64,000 bases of DNA from Bacteroidales bacterium SW299 (GCA_019550975.1 SDWH01000001.1:1-64000); one strand, 5' to 3'. Positions 7,406 through 16,136 are shown, numbered from the stretch's first letter. The notes: a model not told the origin generated them from the sequence alone. Translations and numbers: made by a program.

Positions 7406-7765
7406 ATGGAAATAATAACATTCGAGTCAAAAGCCTACAAGGAGCTTGACAACAAGATTACCGCCATAGCGGATTACATCTTCAACCATTTGGATTCCGG
7501 CAAACCCGATGAAGATGAAATTTGGGTGGACAGTTACGAAGTATGCACATTCCTGAAAATCAGCGACCGTACACTGCAACGCCTGCGGGCGGCAGGACTG
7601 GTTTCCTATTCCGATATAAAAGGGCATTATTTCTACAAAATCAAGGAAATAAAACGTCTGCTGGAAGAACGCCTGATAAAACGGGACAAGGAATATATAA
7701 ACGACCTGATAACCAACCATCATCAATATGTTAAAGAAAGAAGAAATACTAAGCCGAACAAATAA
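7406..7765 (+). CDS. Excisionase-like HTH protein (Xis2c-like)
   Basis: A 119-residue protein. ATG at 7406 is chosen because the longer frame would begin before the terminator hairpin. The C-terminal half has a MerR/excisionase-type winged HTH (WVDSYEVCTFLKISDRTLQRLR, then GLVSYSDIKGHYFYKIKEI). This is the type of small DNA-binding protein found as Xis2c/Xis2d in CTnDOT-like elements, where it directs excision with the integrase and controls transfer genes. It overlaps the start of the primase/helicase gene by 38 bp, implying translational coupling. Confidence 0.7.
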   Translation: MEIITFESKAYKELDNKITAIADYIFNHLDSGKPDEDEIWVDSYEVCTFLKISDRTLQRLRAAGLVSYSDIKGHYFYKIKEIKRLLEERLIKRDKEYINDLITNHHQYVKERRNTKPNK

Positions 7766-9773
7766 CGGCTTATCCGTTTTCAAGCATTATTTACCGGGTG
7801 AATGGCGGATAGGCAGGCATTTCCTTAATCCCTTATACGAAGATAGAAAAGCATCCTGCAACATCTACTTCGACCGCCATAGCGGTATGTACAAGATGAA
7901 AGACTTCGGTAACGACAATTACAGCGGCGACTGCTTTTTCCTCGTGGGGCAACTGAAAGGGCTGGATTGTAACCGGGCTTTGGACTTCATCGAGATACTG
8001 GAAACCATCGACCGGGACTTGGGGCTGGGCTTATCTTCCGGGACACCCGTTCCTATATCCCAGACTACTGACAAACGTCTTGCGGCGAACACACCTGTTG
8101 AACCGCCCGAAAAGCCTGTCAAGCCTTACCAGTTCAGGGAACAGAAATTTTCCTCCGCCGAAATGGAATACTGGCGGCAGTACGGCATCACTCCCGAAGT
8201 ACTGGAACATTACAAGGTCTGCTCACTCCGGGAATACAGCAGTGAAACGGCAGAGGGAAAGCCATACACCTACATTTCATCGGCGGCAGAACCGATGTAC
8301 GGCTACAAGGGCAAACAGTATATCAAGCTGTACCGTCCCTTTTCCACACCCCGTTTCCTATATGGCGGCAGCTTCGGGGAAAACTACTGTTTCGGATTGG
8401 AGCAACTGCCCGCCAAAGGTGACACATTGTTTATCACGGGTGGCGAGAAGGACGTACTTTCACTGGCGGCACATGGCTTTCATGCCATCTGCTTCAACAG
8501 TGAAACGGTAATGATACCGTCCACGCTGGTTTATCGGCTGACGTTCCGTTTCAAGCACATTGTCCTGCTTTTCGACATGGACAAGACAGGCAGGGAGAGT
8601 TCAAGCAGGCAGGAAAGACTGCTGGGGGAATTTGGCGTGAAACGCCTTTCTCTACCGCTTCCGGGCACGAAAGAGGAAAAGGACATATCGGATTATTTCA
8701 GGGCGGGTAACACCCGTGAAGATTTCCTGAAACTGTTTATCAGATTTTTAGACGACCTATATAGCGACACACTGATTATGCTTAAATCATGCGAGATAGA
8801 CTTCAACAACCCGCCCGTCAAAGCACAGGTCATCATATCGGCGGGCGATGTTCCACTGGGAACACAAGGCAACCTGTTCGGCATCACCGGGGGCGAGGGA
8901 ACGGGCAAGAGCAACTATGTAGCCGCAATCGTGGCAGGCTGTATCAGCCCTCCCGATACGGAAACAGACACGCTGGGCATACGGATAACCGCTAACGACA
9001 GGCACAAGGCGGTCTTGTTCTATGATACCGAACAGTCGGAAGTACAGCTTTTCAAGAACGTAAGCAACCTGCTGGCACGTGCGGGGCAAAAGGAAAAGCC
9101 GGAAGAACTGAAAGCGTTCTGCCTTACGGGAATGTCCCGAAAGGAACGGTTGAACGCCATAATACAAAGCATGGATAAGTTCTACTACCAGTATGGCGGC
9201 ATCCAGTTGGTTGTCATTGACGGCATCGCCGACCTCGTAAAGAGTGCCAACGATGAAGCGGAAAGCGTGGCGGTGATAGATGAACTGTATCGGTTGGCGG
9301 GTATCTACAACACCTGCATACTTTGCGTGCTTCATTTTGTCCCGAACGGATTAAAGCTGCGTGGACATCTGGGAAGCGAACTACAAAGGAAGGCAGCTAC
9401 CATCCTGTCAATCGAGAAAGACGATGAACCCACGCAATCGGTAGTGAAAGCCCTGAAAGTAAGGGACGGAAGCCCGCTGGACGTGCCGCTGATGCTTTTC
9501 GCATGGGACAAGAAAGCTGGGATGCACACGTACCGGGGCGAAAAGCCACGTGAAGAAAAAGAGAAGCGCAAGGAAAGGGAGCTGGTGGGTGTAGCCCGTG
9601 ATATTTTCGGGCGGCAGACACACATCACCTACATAGACCTTTGCGAACAGTTGCAACAGGTACTGGACATCAAGGAGCGGACAGCCAAGAACTATATCCG
9701 TTTCATGCGGGAGAAAGAAATCATCCTGAAAGACCCGGCAAACCAGAGTTATTTTATGATAGGTCTCATTTAA
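7728..9773 (+). CDS. Primase-helicase type protein (Toprim plus RecA-like ATPase)
   Basis: A 681-residue protein with three parts. The N-terminus resembles the zinc-binding region of primases without an obvious full cysteine set. A Toprim core lies around residues 225-300 (FITGGEKDVLSLA, then VLLFDMDKTGRES). A RecA-like ATPase covers about residues 350-600, with Walker A GGEGTGKS near 388 and Walker B VVIDGIADL. A small basic C-terminal domain resembling a winged helix follows. It likely acts in replication of the excised circular ICE. It is coupled to the upstream HTH gene and lies 19 bp before a second HTH gene. Confidence 0.75.
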   Translation: MLKKEEILSRTNNGLSVFKHYLPGEWRIGRHFLNPLYEDRKASCNIYFDRHSGMYKMKDFGNDNYSGDCFFLVGQLKGLDCNRALDFIEILETIDRDLGLGLSSGTPVPISQTTDKRLAANTPVEPPEKPVKPYQFREQKFSSAEMEYWRQYGITPEVLEHYKVCSLREYSSETAEGKPYTYISSAAEPMYGYKGKQYIKLYRPFSTPRFLYGGSFGENYCFGLEQLPAKGDTLFITGGEKDVLSLAAHGFHAICFNSETVMIPSTLVYRLTFRFKHIVLLFDMDKTGRESSSRQERLLGEFGVKRLSLPLPGTKEEKDISDYFRAGNTREDFLKLFIRFLDDLYSDTLIMLKSCEIDFNNPPVKAQVIISAGDVPLGTQGNLFGITGGEGTGKSNYVAAIVAGCISPPDTETDTLGIRITANDRHKAVLFYDTEQSEVQLFKNVSNLLARAGQKEKPEELKAFCLTGMSRKERLNAIIQSMDKFYYQYGGIQLVVIDGIADLVKSANDEAESVAVIDELYRLAGIYNTCILCVLHFVPNGLKLRGHLGSELQRKAATILSIEKDDEPTQSVVKALKVRDGSPLDVPLMLFAWDKKAGMHTYRGEKPREEKEKRKERELVGVARDIFGRQTHITYIDLCEQLQQVLDIKERTAKNYIRFMREKEIILKDPANQSYFMIGLI

Positions 9774-9792
9774 TTTCAATCGGGGGTAGCTT

Positions 9793-10071
9793 ATGTATAT
9801 AGACAATGACAACTTCGTGGCATGGATGGAGCGTATCATGGACAGGCTCGACATGCAGGATAAAAAGATAGACCGTCTGATGAACAGCCACAACTGCCTG
9901 AACGGTGAAAAGCTGCTCGACAATCAGGACTTGTGCTTTATGCTCAAAGTGAGCGTCAAGACCTTGCAGCGTTACCGGAAGAAAGGCATATTGCCCTATC
10001 TTCTTCTGGACGGAAAATATTACTATCGGGCAAGCGACATACACAGGCTTATTCGTGAGCGCACGGATTAG
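9793..10071 (+). CDS. Small excisionase-like HTH protein (Xis2d-like)
   Basis: A 92-residue protein with an acidic N-terminus and a C-terminal winged HTH (DLCFMLKVSVKTLQRYRKKG, then LDGKYYYRASDIHRL). It is homologous in pattern to the 7406-7765 product. Paired small HTH proteins of this kind control excision and tra expression in CTnDOT-like elements. It is the last gene of the rteC-downstream operon, followed within about 35 bp by a strong terminator. Confidence 0.7.
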   Translation: MYIDNDNFVAWMERIMDRLDMQDKKIDRLMNSHNCLNGEKLLDNQDLCFMLKVSVKTLQRYRKKGILPYLLLDGKYYYRASDIHRLIRERTD

Positions 10072-10104
10072 ACCGTGTTTTTTGTCATCATTCAATTAGT
10101 CGTG

Positions 10105-10140
10105 TCCTGCCCTGTTGTGATAACACGGCAGGATTTTTTT
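10105..10140 (+). terminator. Terminator of the excision/replication operon
   Basis: TCCTGCC (10105-10111) pairs with GGCAGGA (10127-10133), and seven T residues follow immediately. An inner GTGT/ACAC-type pairing may tighten the loop. Confidence 0.8.
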
Positions 10141-10172
10141 ATTGTATGCCATGATTTCTAAATGATTTTCAT

Positions 10173-10180
10173 TACATTTG
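10173..10180 (+). promoter_or_regulatory. -7 promoter box upstream of the structured leader
   Basis: TACATTTG matches TAnnTTTG. Transcription from here would make a leader of about 285 nt before the RibD-like gene at 10471. A good -33 TTTG is not seen. Confidence 0.45.
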
Positions 10181-10268
10181 CAGAAATAACATAAGAGAAT
10201 AACGGCGATTGAACAGCTTTGACTGTGATTTCGTCTTTATATATAACATATTCGTTCGCCGAATATCT

Positions 10269-10427
10269 CACTACGAAAACTGGCACTTTTCAAAAATGAC
10301 GAGATTTTCAGCGCAATGTCTATGCTATGCTTTGTCATAGCGTGGGCTTGCCTGTTTCGTCATTTAGGTATGCCAGTACCTCGTAGTGGAGCAGTGTAAG
10401 TTCACGCTTCTTTTTTTAGGTACTGGC
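10269..10427 (+). promoter_or_regulatory. Structured leader with mutually exclusive stems
   Basis: Three nested stems can form: CACTACGA/TCGTAGTG (10269-10276 with 10381-10388), ACTGGCA/TGCCAGT (10279-10285 with 10371-10377) and AAATGACGA/TCGTCATTT (10294-10302 with 10357-10365). Inside is the hairpin GCTATG/CATAGC (10324-10341). An alternative perfect 9-bp stem, GCCAGTACC/GGTACTGGC (10372-10380 with 10419-10427), reuses the second stem's strand, so both folds cannot coexist. A T-rich run at 10408-10417 lies between its arms. This looks like a switch or attenuator for the following gene. Confidence 0.5.
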
Positions 10428-10470
10428 GGACAGTTGAACATGGACATCAAACTGTTAAATACCTGATAGT

Positions 10471-10989
10471 ATGAAACAAATAAAAGCGCACATCGCCGTA
10501 TCTCTTGACGGACATACAGCTACCTTAGACAAGGAACTGGACTGGTTACCCCGTGAAATAAAAAACATCATTGGCAAGCAATACTTGGAAGCGGATTGCC
10601 TGCTCATGGGAGCGAACACCTACAACTACATTTTTGAACACTGGGGCGGGTGGCCGCACAAAAGCAAGAGGTCTTTTGTGGTGTCACACTACGACACCAA
10701 CGTAACGCCGGACTACGGGGTGGAGTTCCTGACCGAAGAACCGCTGCAAAAGGTTTATGAACTGAAACAAACGCATGACATACTGGTGGTGGGTGGCGGA
10801 AAACTGATTACCTCGCTGGTAAAAGCCGGACTGCTGGACAGTCTGACAATCTATACCGTTCCCGTCATGGTAGGCAAAGGCATCGGCTTTGTCGGGGAAA
10901 CGTTCGGCTCGCAGTGGAAGTTGTCGGAAAGTAACGTATTAGGAAACGGAATTGTCCGTTCGACCTACCTGTTTGACGGGGACATATAA
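10471..10989 (+). CDS. RibD C-terminal / dihydrofolate reductase-like protein
   Basis: A 172-residue protein with the fold signatures of the RibD_C/DHFR superfamily: AHIAVSLDGHTA at the start, LLMGANTYNYIFEHW in the middle, VVGGGKLITSLVKAGLLDSL for nucleotide binding, and PVMVGKGIGF. Such proteins probably reduce a pteridine- or flavin-type substrate with NADPH. They are frequent cargo of Bacteroidales ICEs, where their role is unknown. It is not a typical trimethoprim-resistant DfrA. It stands alone between a terminator and a convergent topoisomerase gene and has a long structured leader. Confidence 0.75.
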   Translation: MKQIKAHIAVSLDGHTATLDKELDWLPREIKNIIGKQYLEADCLLMGANTYNYIFEHWGGWPHKSKRSFVVSHYDTNVTPDYGVEFLTEEPLQKVYELKQTHDILVVGGGKLITSLVKAGLLDSLTIYTVPVMVGKGIGFVGETFGSQWKLSESNVLGNGIVRSTYLFDGDI

Positions 10990-11018
10990 AAAATGCGCCC
11001 GGTTTCCCTCCGGGCGCA
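10988..11018 (-). terminator. Terminator of the minus-strand topoisomerase operon
   Basis: Perfect 9-bp stem TGCGCCCGG/CCGGGCGCA (10994-11018). On the minus strand it is followed by a run of T residues, so it terminates transcription coming from the topoisomerase gene. It also lies right behind the convergent RibD-like gene. Confidence 0.7.
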
Positions 11019-11037
11019 ACCACTAAAATTTCAATTA
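11018..11037 (+). repeat. ICE leader motif copy 1 (AACCACTAAAATTTC)
   Basis: One of four copies of AACCACTAAAATTTC followed by AATTA. The others lie at 14527-14546 (minus strand), 22349-22369 and 29803-29823. This copy lies between convergent genes and is not followed by a recognised plus-strand gene. Confidence 0.5.
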
Positions 11038-11086
11038 TCATAAGCCTTAAAACCCATCACAATGAAATTTCAGCGGTAAAGATAAG

Positions 11087-13174
11087 TCATTTCTTCGGCT
11101 TTCCTTTCTTTTCAGGGAATGAAAAAGCGACATTGAACTGTTCGTCCAGTACCAGCGAAGCATCGAAAACCTTGCCGTTCTTTCCCTTGAAGCCCTTGAT
11201 TAACCCGGTCTTCCGCTTCGTCACCAGTTCGACAACCTGCTTGTCGGTCAGTTGCTTGTCGCACTTGTTACGGAATATGGTAAGCGTACAATCCACGTTG
11301 GAACATTTCGCCACTTTCGGGTAGAACAGGATGCGTCCGCTGCCACATTTCGGACAGGGACAGGTTTCACCTCCGGCAATGGACAGTTGTACGGAAAGCA
11401 GTTCCGCCGTGATTTGGGCGGCATAGACCTCGATGCCTTTCCTGAATGTGTCGGCATCCATGCAGCCCGCTTCTATCTTGGCAAGGGCGGTTTCCCACAT
11501 ACCCGTCATTTCGACATCGGCAATCTTCTTGTCCTTGACAATCCTGTAAACGGCAAGTCCCTTTTCTGTGGGTATAATATTCCTTTTCTCACGCACGATG
11601 TACTGGCGTGCGAACAGTGTTTCTATAATCGCCGCACGAGTGGCTGGCGTACCTATCCCGGCATCTTTCAGGCTGGCTTTCAACTCGGCATCCTCCAGTT
11701 CCCTGCCCGCATTTTCCATTGCGGCAAGCAGGCTGCTTTCCGTATGCAGCGGCTTCGGCTTGGTCTGCTTTTCGAGCAGATCCACGCCGGAGAGCGACAA
11801 GGTTTCTCCCTCCTGAAGCTGTGGCAGTCCGGCAGCTTCTCCGTCCTCGCCTGCTTCCTGTTCGTTGAACACAGCCCGCCATCCGGCTTCTTTCATTATC
11901 GCCCCTTTTACGGTGAAATCGGTATTTCCGGCGGACAATACAGCGGTGGTAACGTCTTTCACGCATTTGTCCGAAAAGGCTTCCAGCATACGCCCGGCTA
12001 CCAGTTCATAGACCGCCCTTTCATCTTCGGAAAGTTCATCGGGCAGGTTCTCGGTAACGATTAAGGCATGGTGGTCGGTTACCTTGCCGTCATTCACGCT
12101 GCGGCGGTTCAGTGTGTTGCTGTTCAAGCTGGCGGCATATCCGGCAAAGCGGGGGTATTGTCCCAACAGTGCGATGCGTTCCGGCATTTCCTCGAAAACA
12201 TCCTCCGAAATATAACGGCTTCCGGTTCTCGGATAGGACATCACTTTCTTTTCATACAGGCTTTGTGCTATCGAAAGCGTCTTGTCCGCTGAAAAATCCA
12301 GCTTCGTGTTCGCTTCCTTTTGCAATGTGGTAAGGTCGTACAAAAGGGGCGGTTCTTGGCTGGTTTCTTTCCTCTCAACAGACTTCACCACAAGCTGCCC
12401 GGCATCCTTTACCCGTTGCAGGGCGGCTATGGCATCGGACTGCTGTTCCCACTTGTCGGTCGATTGGGCGGTGAAACCTATTCCCCCGCTGGCGGTCGCC
12501 GCTTTGAGCTGCCAGAACTTGGTCGGGACAAAATTCCTGTTCTCCAAAAAACGGCTGCATATCATCACGAGCGTGGGTGTCTGCACCCTGCCCAACGAGA
12601 ACACGCCCTGTCCGGCGGCTACGCTCAACGCTTGGGTGGCGTTTATCCCTATCAGCCAGTCGGCTTCACTGCGGGACTTGGCGGAGAGGTAGAGGTTATC
12701 GTAACGTCCGCCCGGCTGCAAATTGTCCATCCCCTCACGGATAGCCTTGTCGGTAAGGCTGCTTATCCACAGCCGGACAAAAGGCTTGCGGCAGTTCAGG
12801 TAATGGAATATATACCTGAAAATCAATTCCCCCTCACGCCCGGCATCGGTGGCGACAATAATCCTGTCGCACTGGTCGAACACCTCCTTAATCACTTTCA
12901 ACTGTTTCAACACGCCGGGGTCTGCCTTGTAGCCCTTCTCGGCTTTCACCTGACGGGGGATTAGCCGGAAATCGGACGGAAGTATGGGCAGGCTCTCCCT
13001 GCGAAAATTTGCCACGCCGTAGGCTTCGGGCATGGCAAGCTGTATCAAGTGCCCGAACGCCCATGTCACCATGTACCCGTTGCCGGACAGATACCCGTCA
13101 TTCCTTTGTGTCGCCCCGATAATCCGGGCGATGTCTTTTGCCACGCTGGGCTTTTCCGCTATCAATGCAATCAT
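11087..13174 (-). CDS. topB: DNA topoisomerase III (type IA)
   Basis: A 695-residue type IA topoisomerase. A Toprim domain is at the N-terminus (MIALIAEKPSVAKDIARIIG; acidic motif ATDAGREGELIF near residue 110). The catalytic tyrosine is in SYPRTGSRYISEDVF near residue 312. A C-terminal zinc-ribbon-like part (CPCPKCG and KCSNVDC) follows. TopB-like enzymes decatenate and relax underwound DNA. In CTnDOT the corresponding gene is exc, needed for excision in vivo but not in vitro. Here it reads leftward, opposite to the rteC-downstream operon, and follows the DUF3945-type gene on the same strand. Confidence 0.9.
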   Translation of the reverse strand: MIALIAEKPSVAKDIARIIGATQRNDGYLSGNGYMVTWAFGHLIQLAMPEAYGVANFRRESLPILPSDFRLIPRQVKAEKGYKADPGVLKQLKVIKEVFDQCDRIIVATDAGREGELIFRYIFHYLNCRKPFVRLWISSLTDKAIREGMDNLQPGGRYDNLYLSAKSRSEADWLIGINATQALSVAAGQGVFSLGRVQTPTLVMICSRFLENRNFVPTKFWQLKAATASGGIGFTAQSTDKWEQQSDAIAALQRVKDAGQLVVKSVERKETSQEPPLLYDLTTLQKEANTKLDFSADKTLSIAQSLYEKKVMSYPRTGSRYISEDVFEEMPERIALLGQYPRFAGYAASLNSNTLNRRSVNDGKVTDHHALIVTENLPDELSEDERAVYELVAGRMLEAFSDKCVKDVTTAVLSAGNTDFTVKGAIMKEAGWRAVFNEQEAGEDGEAAGLPQLQEGETLSLSGVDLLEKQTKPKPLHTESSLLAAMENAGRELEDAELKASLKDAGIGTPATRAAIIETLFARQYIVREKRNIIPTEKGLAVYRIVKDKKIADVEMTGMWETALAKIEAGCMDADTFRKGIEVYAAQITAELLSVQLSIAGGETCPCPKCGSGRILFYPKVAKCSNVDCTLTIFRNKCDKQLTDKQVVELVTKRKTGLIKGFKGKNGKVFDASLVLDEQFNVAFSFPEKKGKPKK

Positions 13175-13200
13175 AATTCTTCACTTTTTAATGGTAGGTA

Positions 13201-14523
13201 CTACATTTTCATCCCTCTGGACTTCTTGGGTTTGTCCGTTTTCAGGCTCTTGTCCTGTGCTTTTTCCTGTTTCTCTTTCTGCTTGGCGGTGGGTTTCTGT
13301 TGTCCCTGTTTCAGCGGCTCTTTGGTCTGTTTGGTTGCTTCATCGGTCTTTCCTCCAGAATTGACCGCTACCTGCGTCCGGCTCTCGGAAACGGGGATAA
13401 CATCTTTCGGCTGCACCTTGCCGGAGGATTTGCCCTGTACTCCGGGCTGCACATGACCGTTGAACTCCACACCCTTGCCGTCCTTTAATCCTGTGACCTG
13501 CTGCTGTGCGGGCTGCTGCCCCTGCTGCAAGAACTGGACGGCAGACCTCGGCAGGAACTCCAAGCCACGCTCCACTGCGCTGACTTGAAGATAGGCACTG
13601 CGTTTCGTCCCGTCCTTGAATTGCAGGTTTTCCATCTTGACGGGTTTCCCAGCTTCAAAAGCGGCTTTCTGTTCCGGGCTCACTTTCACGCCACAAACGG
13701 TATCGGGGCATTTCCACTTGTCTGCCCGCATGTACTCCAGTTCATGGGTGTATCTGTCCCGGCTGACGAACACGGGGATTTGCTCCCCGTTTTTCGGGTC
13801 TTTGATTTGGATAATACCGCCCAGATTGCCAGTTCCCAGCAGGTTGCCTTGTTCCTGCTTGGAAAATTCGTGCCCGTTATACGGGCGTTGAAGCAGCTTT
13901 TCATCCATTTGCACGCCGTGCAGCTTAGGCACTACCGTCCCGTCCTTTGCCTGATAGAAAGAGAGCTTGACATCGGTAGGTTTAAGGTAGAAGCCGCCTA
14001 CCGTCCCCGAAACGGTATAGGTGTTGCGGGATTTGTAGCCACGCATCACCCTGTCGAAATCCTTTGTGTTTTTCAACGTGTCGGCGGTAATGCCGACTTT
14101 CTTCAAGTCCTCCCAATTGATTTTAGCCGGGTCGAAACGGTAGTCCTGCCTGCCCCCGTTATTGTCGGGATTCGGAACTCGCAACATTTCCGCCCGTCTG
14201 TCGCCCTCCGGCGTGGGGTTGCGGTGGTTGTCCTCGATAGCTTTTGCGTCCTGTTCCGCTTCCGTAGCCTTGCAGCGGAACAAAGCCAGTCCCTCCGTGT
14301 CCTGATACCTGCGGAAAAAATTGGAAATGAAGTTGCTGAACACATCGCTGTTCCTGTCCACCTGCATAAACTCACCGCTATGGGATTGGGTCGGTTCTAC
14401 GGTCTGCAAATTGCCCTCGTTGTCGATACCTTTAACGGCACTCACTTTCCCCTGCTGTTTATCCAAGACCAGCAGCACGTCTTTTTCCTGCCCCTCTGCG
14501 GGCGGGTTCATTCTGTTTGCCAT
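13201..14523 (-). CDS. DUF4099/DUF3945-type ICE protein
   Basis: A 440-residue soluble protein. Residues about 130-170 (INWEDLKKVGITADTLKNTK) form the DUF4099-type motif. The segments FYLKPTDVKLSFYQAKDGT and LPRSAVQFLQQ flank DUF3945-like repeats. The C-terminal 100 residues are Lys/Gln-rich and probably disordered. Proteins of this family accompany topoisomerase genes in Bacteroidales ICEs; their biochemical role is not known. It lies 26 bp upstream of the topoisomerase on the same strand and carries the AACCACTAAAATT leader motif just before its ATG. Confidence 0.75.
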   Translation of the reverse strand: MANRMNPPAEGQEKDVLLVLDKQQGKVSAVKGIDNEGNLQTVEPTQSHSGEFMQVDRNSDVFSNFISNFFRRYQDTEGLALFRCKATEAEQDAKAIEDNHRNPTPEGDRRAEMLRVPNPDNNGGRQDYRFDPAKINWEDLKKVGITADTLKNTKDFDRVMRGYKSRNTYTVSGTVGGFYLKPTDVKLSFYQAKDGTVVPKLHGVQMDEKLLQRPYNGHEFSKQEQGNLLGTGNLGGIIQIKDPKNGEQIPVFVSRDRYTHELEYMRADKWKCPDTVCGVKVSPEQKAAFEAGKPVKMENLQFKDGTKRSAYLQVSAVERGLEFLPRSAVQFLQQGQQPAQQQVTGLKDGKGVEFNGHVQPGVQGKSSGKVQPKDVIPVSESRTQVAVNSGGKTDEATKQTKEPLKQGQQKPTAKQKEKQEKAQDKSLKTDKPKKSRGMKM

Positions 14524-14526
14524 AAA

Positions 14527-14546
14527 TAATTGGAATTTTAGTGGTT
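14527..14546 (-). repeat. ICE leader motif copy 2
   Basis: On the minus strand this reads AACCACTAAAATTCCAATTA and ends 4 bp before the ATG of the DUF3945-type gene, so it includes that gene's translation initiation region. Confidence 0.5.
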
Positions 14547-14608
14547 ACGGGATTATTCCCATCCAAAGGTAACGACTAAATATGCTATATTTTGACAGGC
14601 GGCAATGA

Positions 14609-14644
14609 GTGTCCCGATTTGTCCTGCGGTGTCCCGGTTTGTCC
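14609..14644 (-). repeat. Tandem 16-bp motif, site 1
   Basis: On the minus strand, GGACAAACCGGGACAC (14644-14629) is followed after 4 bp by GGACAAATCGGGACAC (14624-14609), a 20-bp period. It lies about 90 bp upstream of the DUF3945-topB operon start. The same paired arrangement recurs at 20141-20176 and 21812-21847. Confidence 0.65.
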
Positions 14645-14691
14645 GGGTAGGATAAATCTCCAACTGATGATTGGAGAATTAAAAAGGGCAT

Positions 14692-14724
14692 AAAAAAAGA
14701 GAGCGAAGTCAATCACTCTCTTTT
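14692..14724 (-). terminator. Terminator after the AlbA_2-type gene
   Basis: A 9-bp stem AAAAGAGAG/CTCTCTTTT (14695-14703 with 14716-14724). Read on the minus strand, the second arm runs into seven T residues. It insulates the AlbA_2-type gene from the DUF3945-topB operon. Confidence 0.7.
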
Positions 14725-14795
14725 GATGAGCCATTTATGAGCCATTTAACCATGTCTCTTCCGGCTAATAATCAGCATTTTGCAAAAAAACGGCA

Positions 14796-16136
14796 TTATA
14801 TCCGTGATACGTTAGTGAGCCATTTAGGTGTATAATAAGTTCCCTTACCCACTTTTCCCTGCATATCCAGCCAGCCGTTCATTTGCTGGAGTATGCGGGA
14901 AGCTGTCGGTTTGCTTACTCCCAAAATTTCCTGCACGTCCGAGTTTGTCACACGCCCGTTCTTGGCTGCATACTCTATAACAGGAATATACCTTTCATCC
15001 ACCCGCTGCACCAGCAGTTGAGAACGTATATCGGTATAATAGGTAATCATCAGACCGCTTAACATTTCAAGTCGGGGCGGCAGCAATTTGTATGCGCTGA
15101 CCGCTTCCAAGATACGCTTGTAGCCCCGTCCCCAGCTTTCGATGTCCCCGCTTCTGAAAAATGCGTTGGCGATTAACGGGTTATATGGAGAGGATGGATG
15201 GTTTTCAAAAAGCCTTTCGGTAGTCCAGTTCTCCGGCAACTGCCCGGCGTTCCAAAAAGTGATATGGTCGGGAAATACGCTAATCTGAACGGGCACGGCA
15301 CTGGCGTAGTCTTTATGTGCTACGGCATTCATCAACGATTCCCTGATGGCTTCTACCGGGAACTGCGGCGTTTCACGCCGAGAAATTCCCTCGTATGAGA
15401 TACGGTAAATCAGGTATTTGCTTTTTATCAAATCCATAGCCTTGTCCACCTGCTCCATCAAAGCACCGTGAATTTCGTCCTGAAACTCCAGATTGCCTTT
15501 GTCATCCCGGAAGAAACCAATCTTTATATATGCACCGAACACAAACCTTTCAGGGTCGGGATGGAACAGCAGCAGTGCTGCACGGTTCAAATGTCCGTCC
15601 TCGTCTATCAGACGTAAATCATGCAGCAGGTGTTCGGTCTTATCTTTCAAAACACCCTCGTCCACCCGTCCGCTCCTTGCCGCTTCCTTACGGAAACGGT
15701 TCAATGCGCTTTCCGACAGTTCTTCTATTTTGGCTCTTTCTATGGGAAACTCGTCCCAATGCCTGCCTGTACGTTGCAGGATAAAGCGGTTCAATGCCGC
15801 TCCTTTCAACTCCTGTTTCGTGCTACCGCTGCGGTAATGGTATTGACCTTTATAATTGATAGGGTTCGAATAAGGCGGCACGTCAATTTCCACATACTCC
15901 AACCCGTCTTTGTCCAACAGGTTCACGTCCACAATGATACCCAGCACATCACGGACTTTGTTCGGTATGTCCTCCAACAGCTTCTTGGCATCGGCAACAC
16001 CGACCACCTGCCCGCTGTCATTCATGCCTATATATATCTTGCCGCCTGCGGCATTGGCAAAACCACATATCCATTTCAGATAGTCGTCCCGCCAGCTTTC
16101 TTTCCATTCTATATTTTGGTTCTCATTCATAATCAT
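14796..16136 (-). CDS. AlbA_2-domain (Schlafen-like) putative regulator
   Basis: A 446-residue protein. An N-terminal AlbA_2 nucleic-acid-binding domain (ENQNIEWKESWRDDYLKWIC, then FANAAGGKIYIGMND) is followed by a GHKL/HATPase-like region (IRESLMNAVAHKDYA, then GRGYKRILEA). A C-terminal winged helix (VTNSDVQEILGVSKPTASRIL) ends the protein. Such proteins are called RecG-related or Schlafen-AlbA_2 regulators; some act in stress response or phage defence, but most are uncharacterised. It has its own terminator and splits the mob genes from the topB module, so it is likely cargo rather than transfer machinery. Confidence 0.75.
   Translation of the reverse strand: MIMNENQNIEWKESWRDDYLKWICGFANAAGGKIYIGMNDSGQVVGVADAKKLLEDIPNKVRDVLGIIVDVNLLDKDGLEYVEIDVPPYSNPINYKGQYHYRSGSTKQELKGAALNRFILQRTGRHWDEFPIERAKIEELSESALNRFRKEAARSGRVDEGVLKDKTEHLLHDLRLIDEDGHLNRAALLLFHPDPERFVFGAYIKIGFFRDDKGNLEFQDEIHGALMEQVDKAMDLIKSKYLIYRISYEGISRRETPQFPVEAIRESLMNAVAHKDYASAVPVQISVFPDHITFWNAGQLPENWTTERLFENHPSSPYNPLIANAFFRSGDIESWGRGYKRILEAVSAYKLLPPRLEMLSGLMITYYTDIRSQLLVQRVDERYIPVIEYAAKNGRVTNSDVQEILGVSKPTASRILQQMNGWLDMQGKVGKGTYYTPKWLTNVSRI

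Noticed and set aside
10471-10989. Trimethoprim-resistance DHFR
   Set aside because: The sequence matches the RibD_C-type branch and lacks the pattern of DfrA/DfrB proteins. No other antibiotic-resistance gene was recognised in the window.
11252-12064. Long plus-strand open frame over the topoisomerase gene
   Set aside because: It lies entirely opposite topB, whose motifs are complete. High GC in the ICE produces long opposite-strand frames.
13585-14529. Plus-strand open frame of 314 codons
   Set aside because: It mirrors the DUF3945-type gene and has no recognisable domains.
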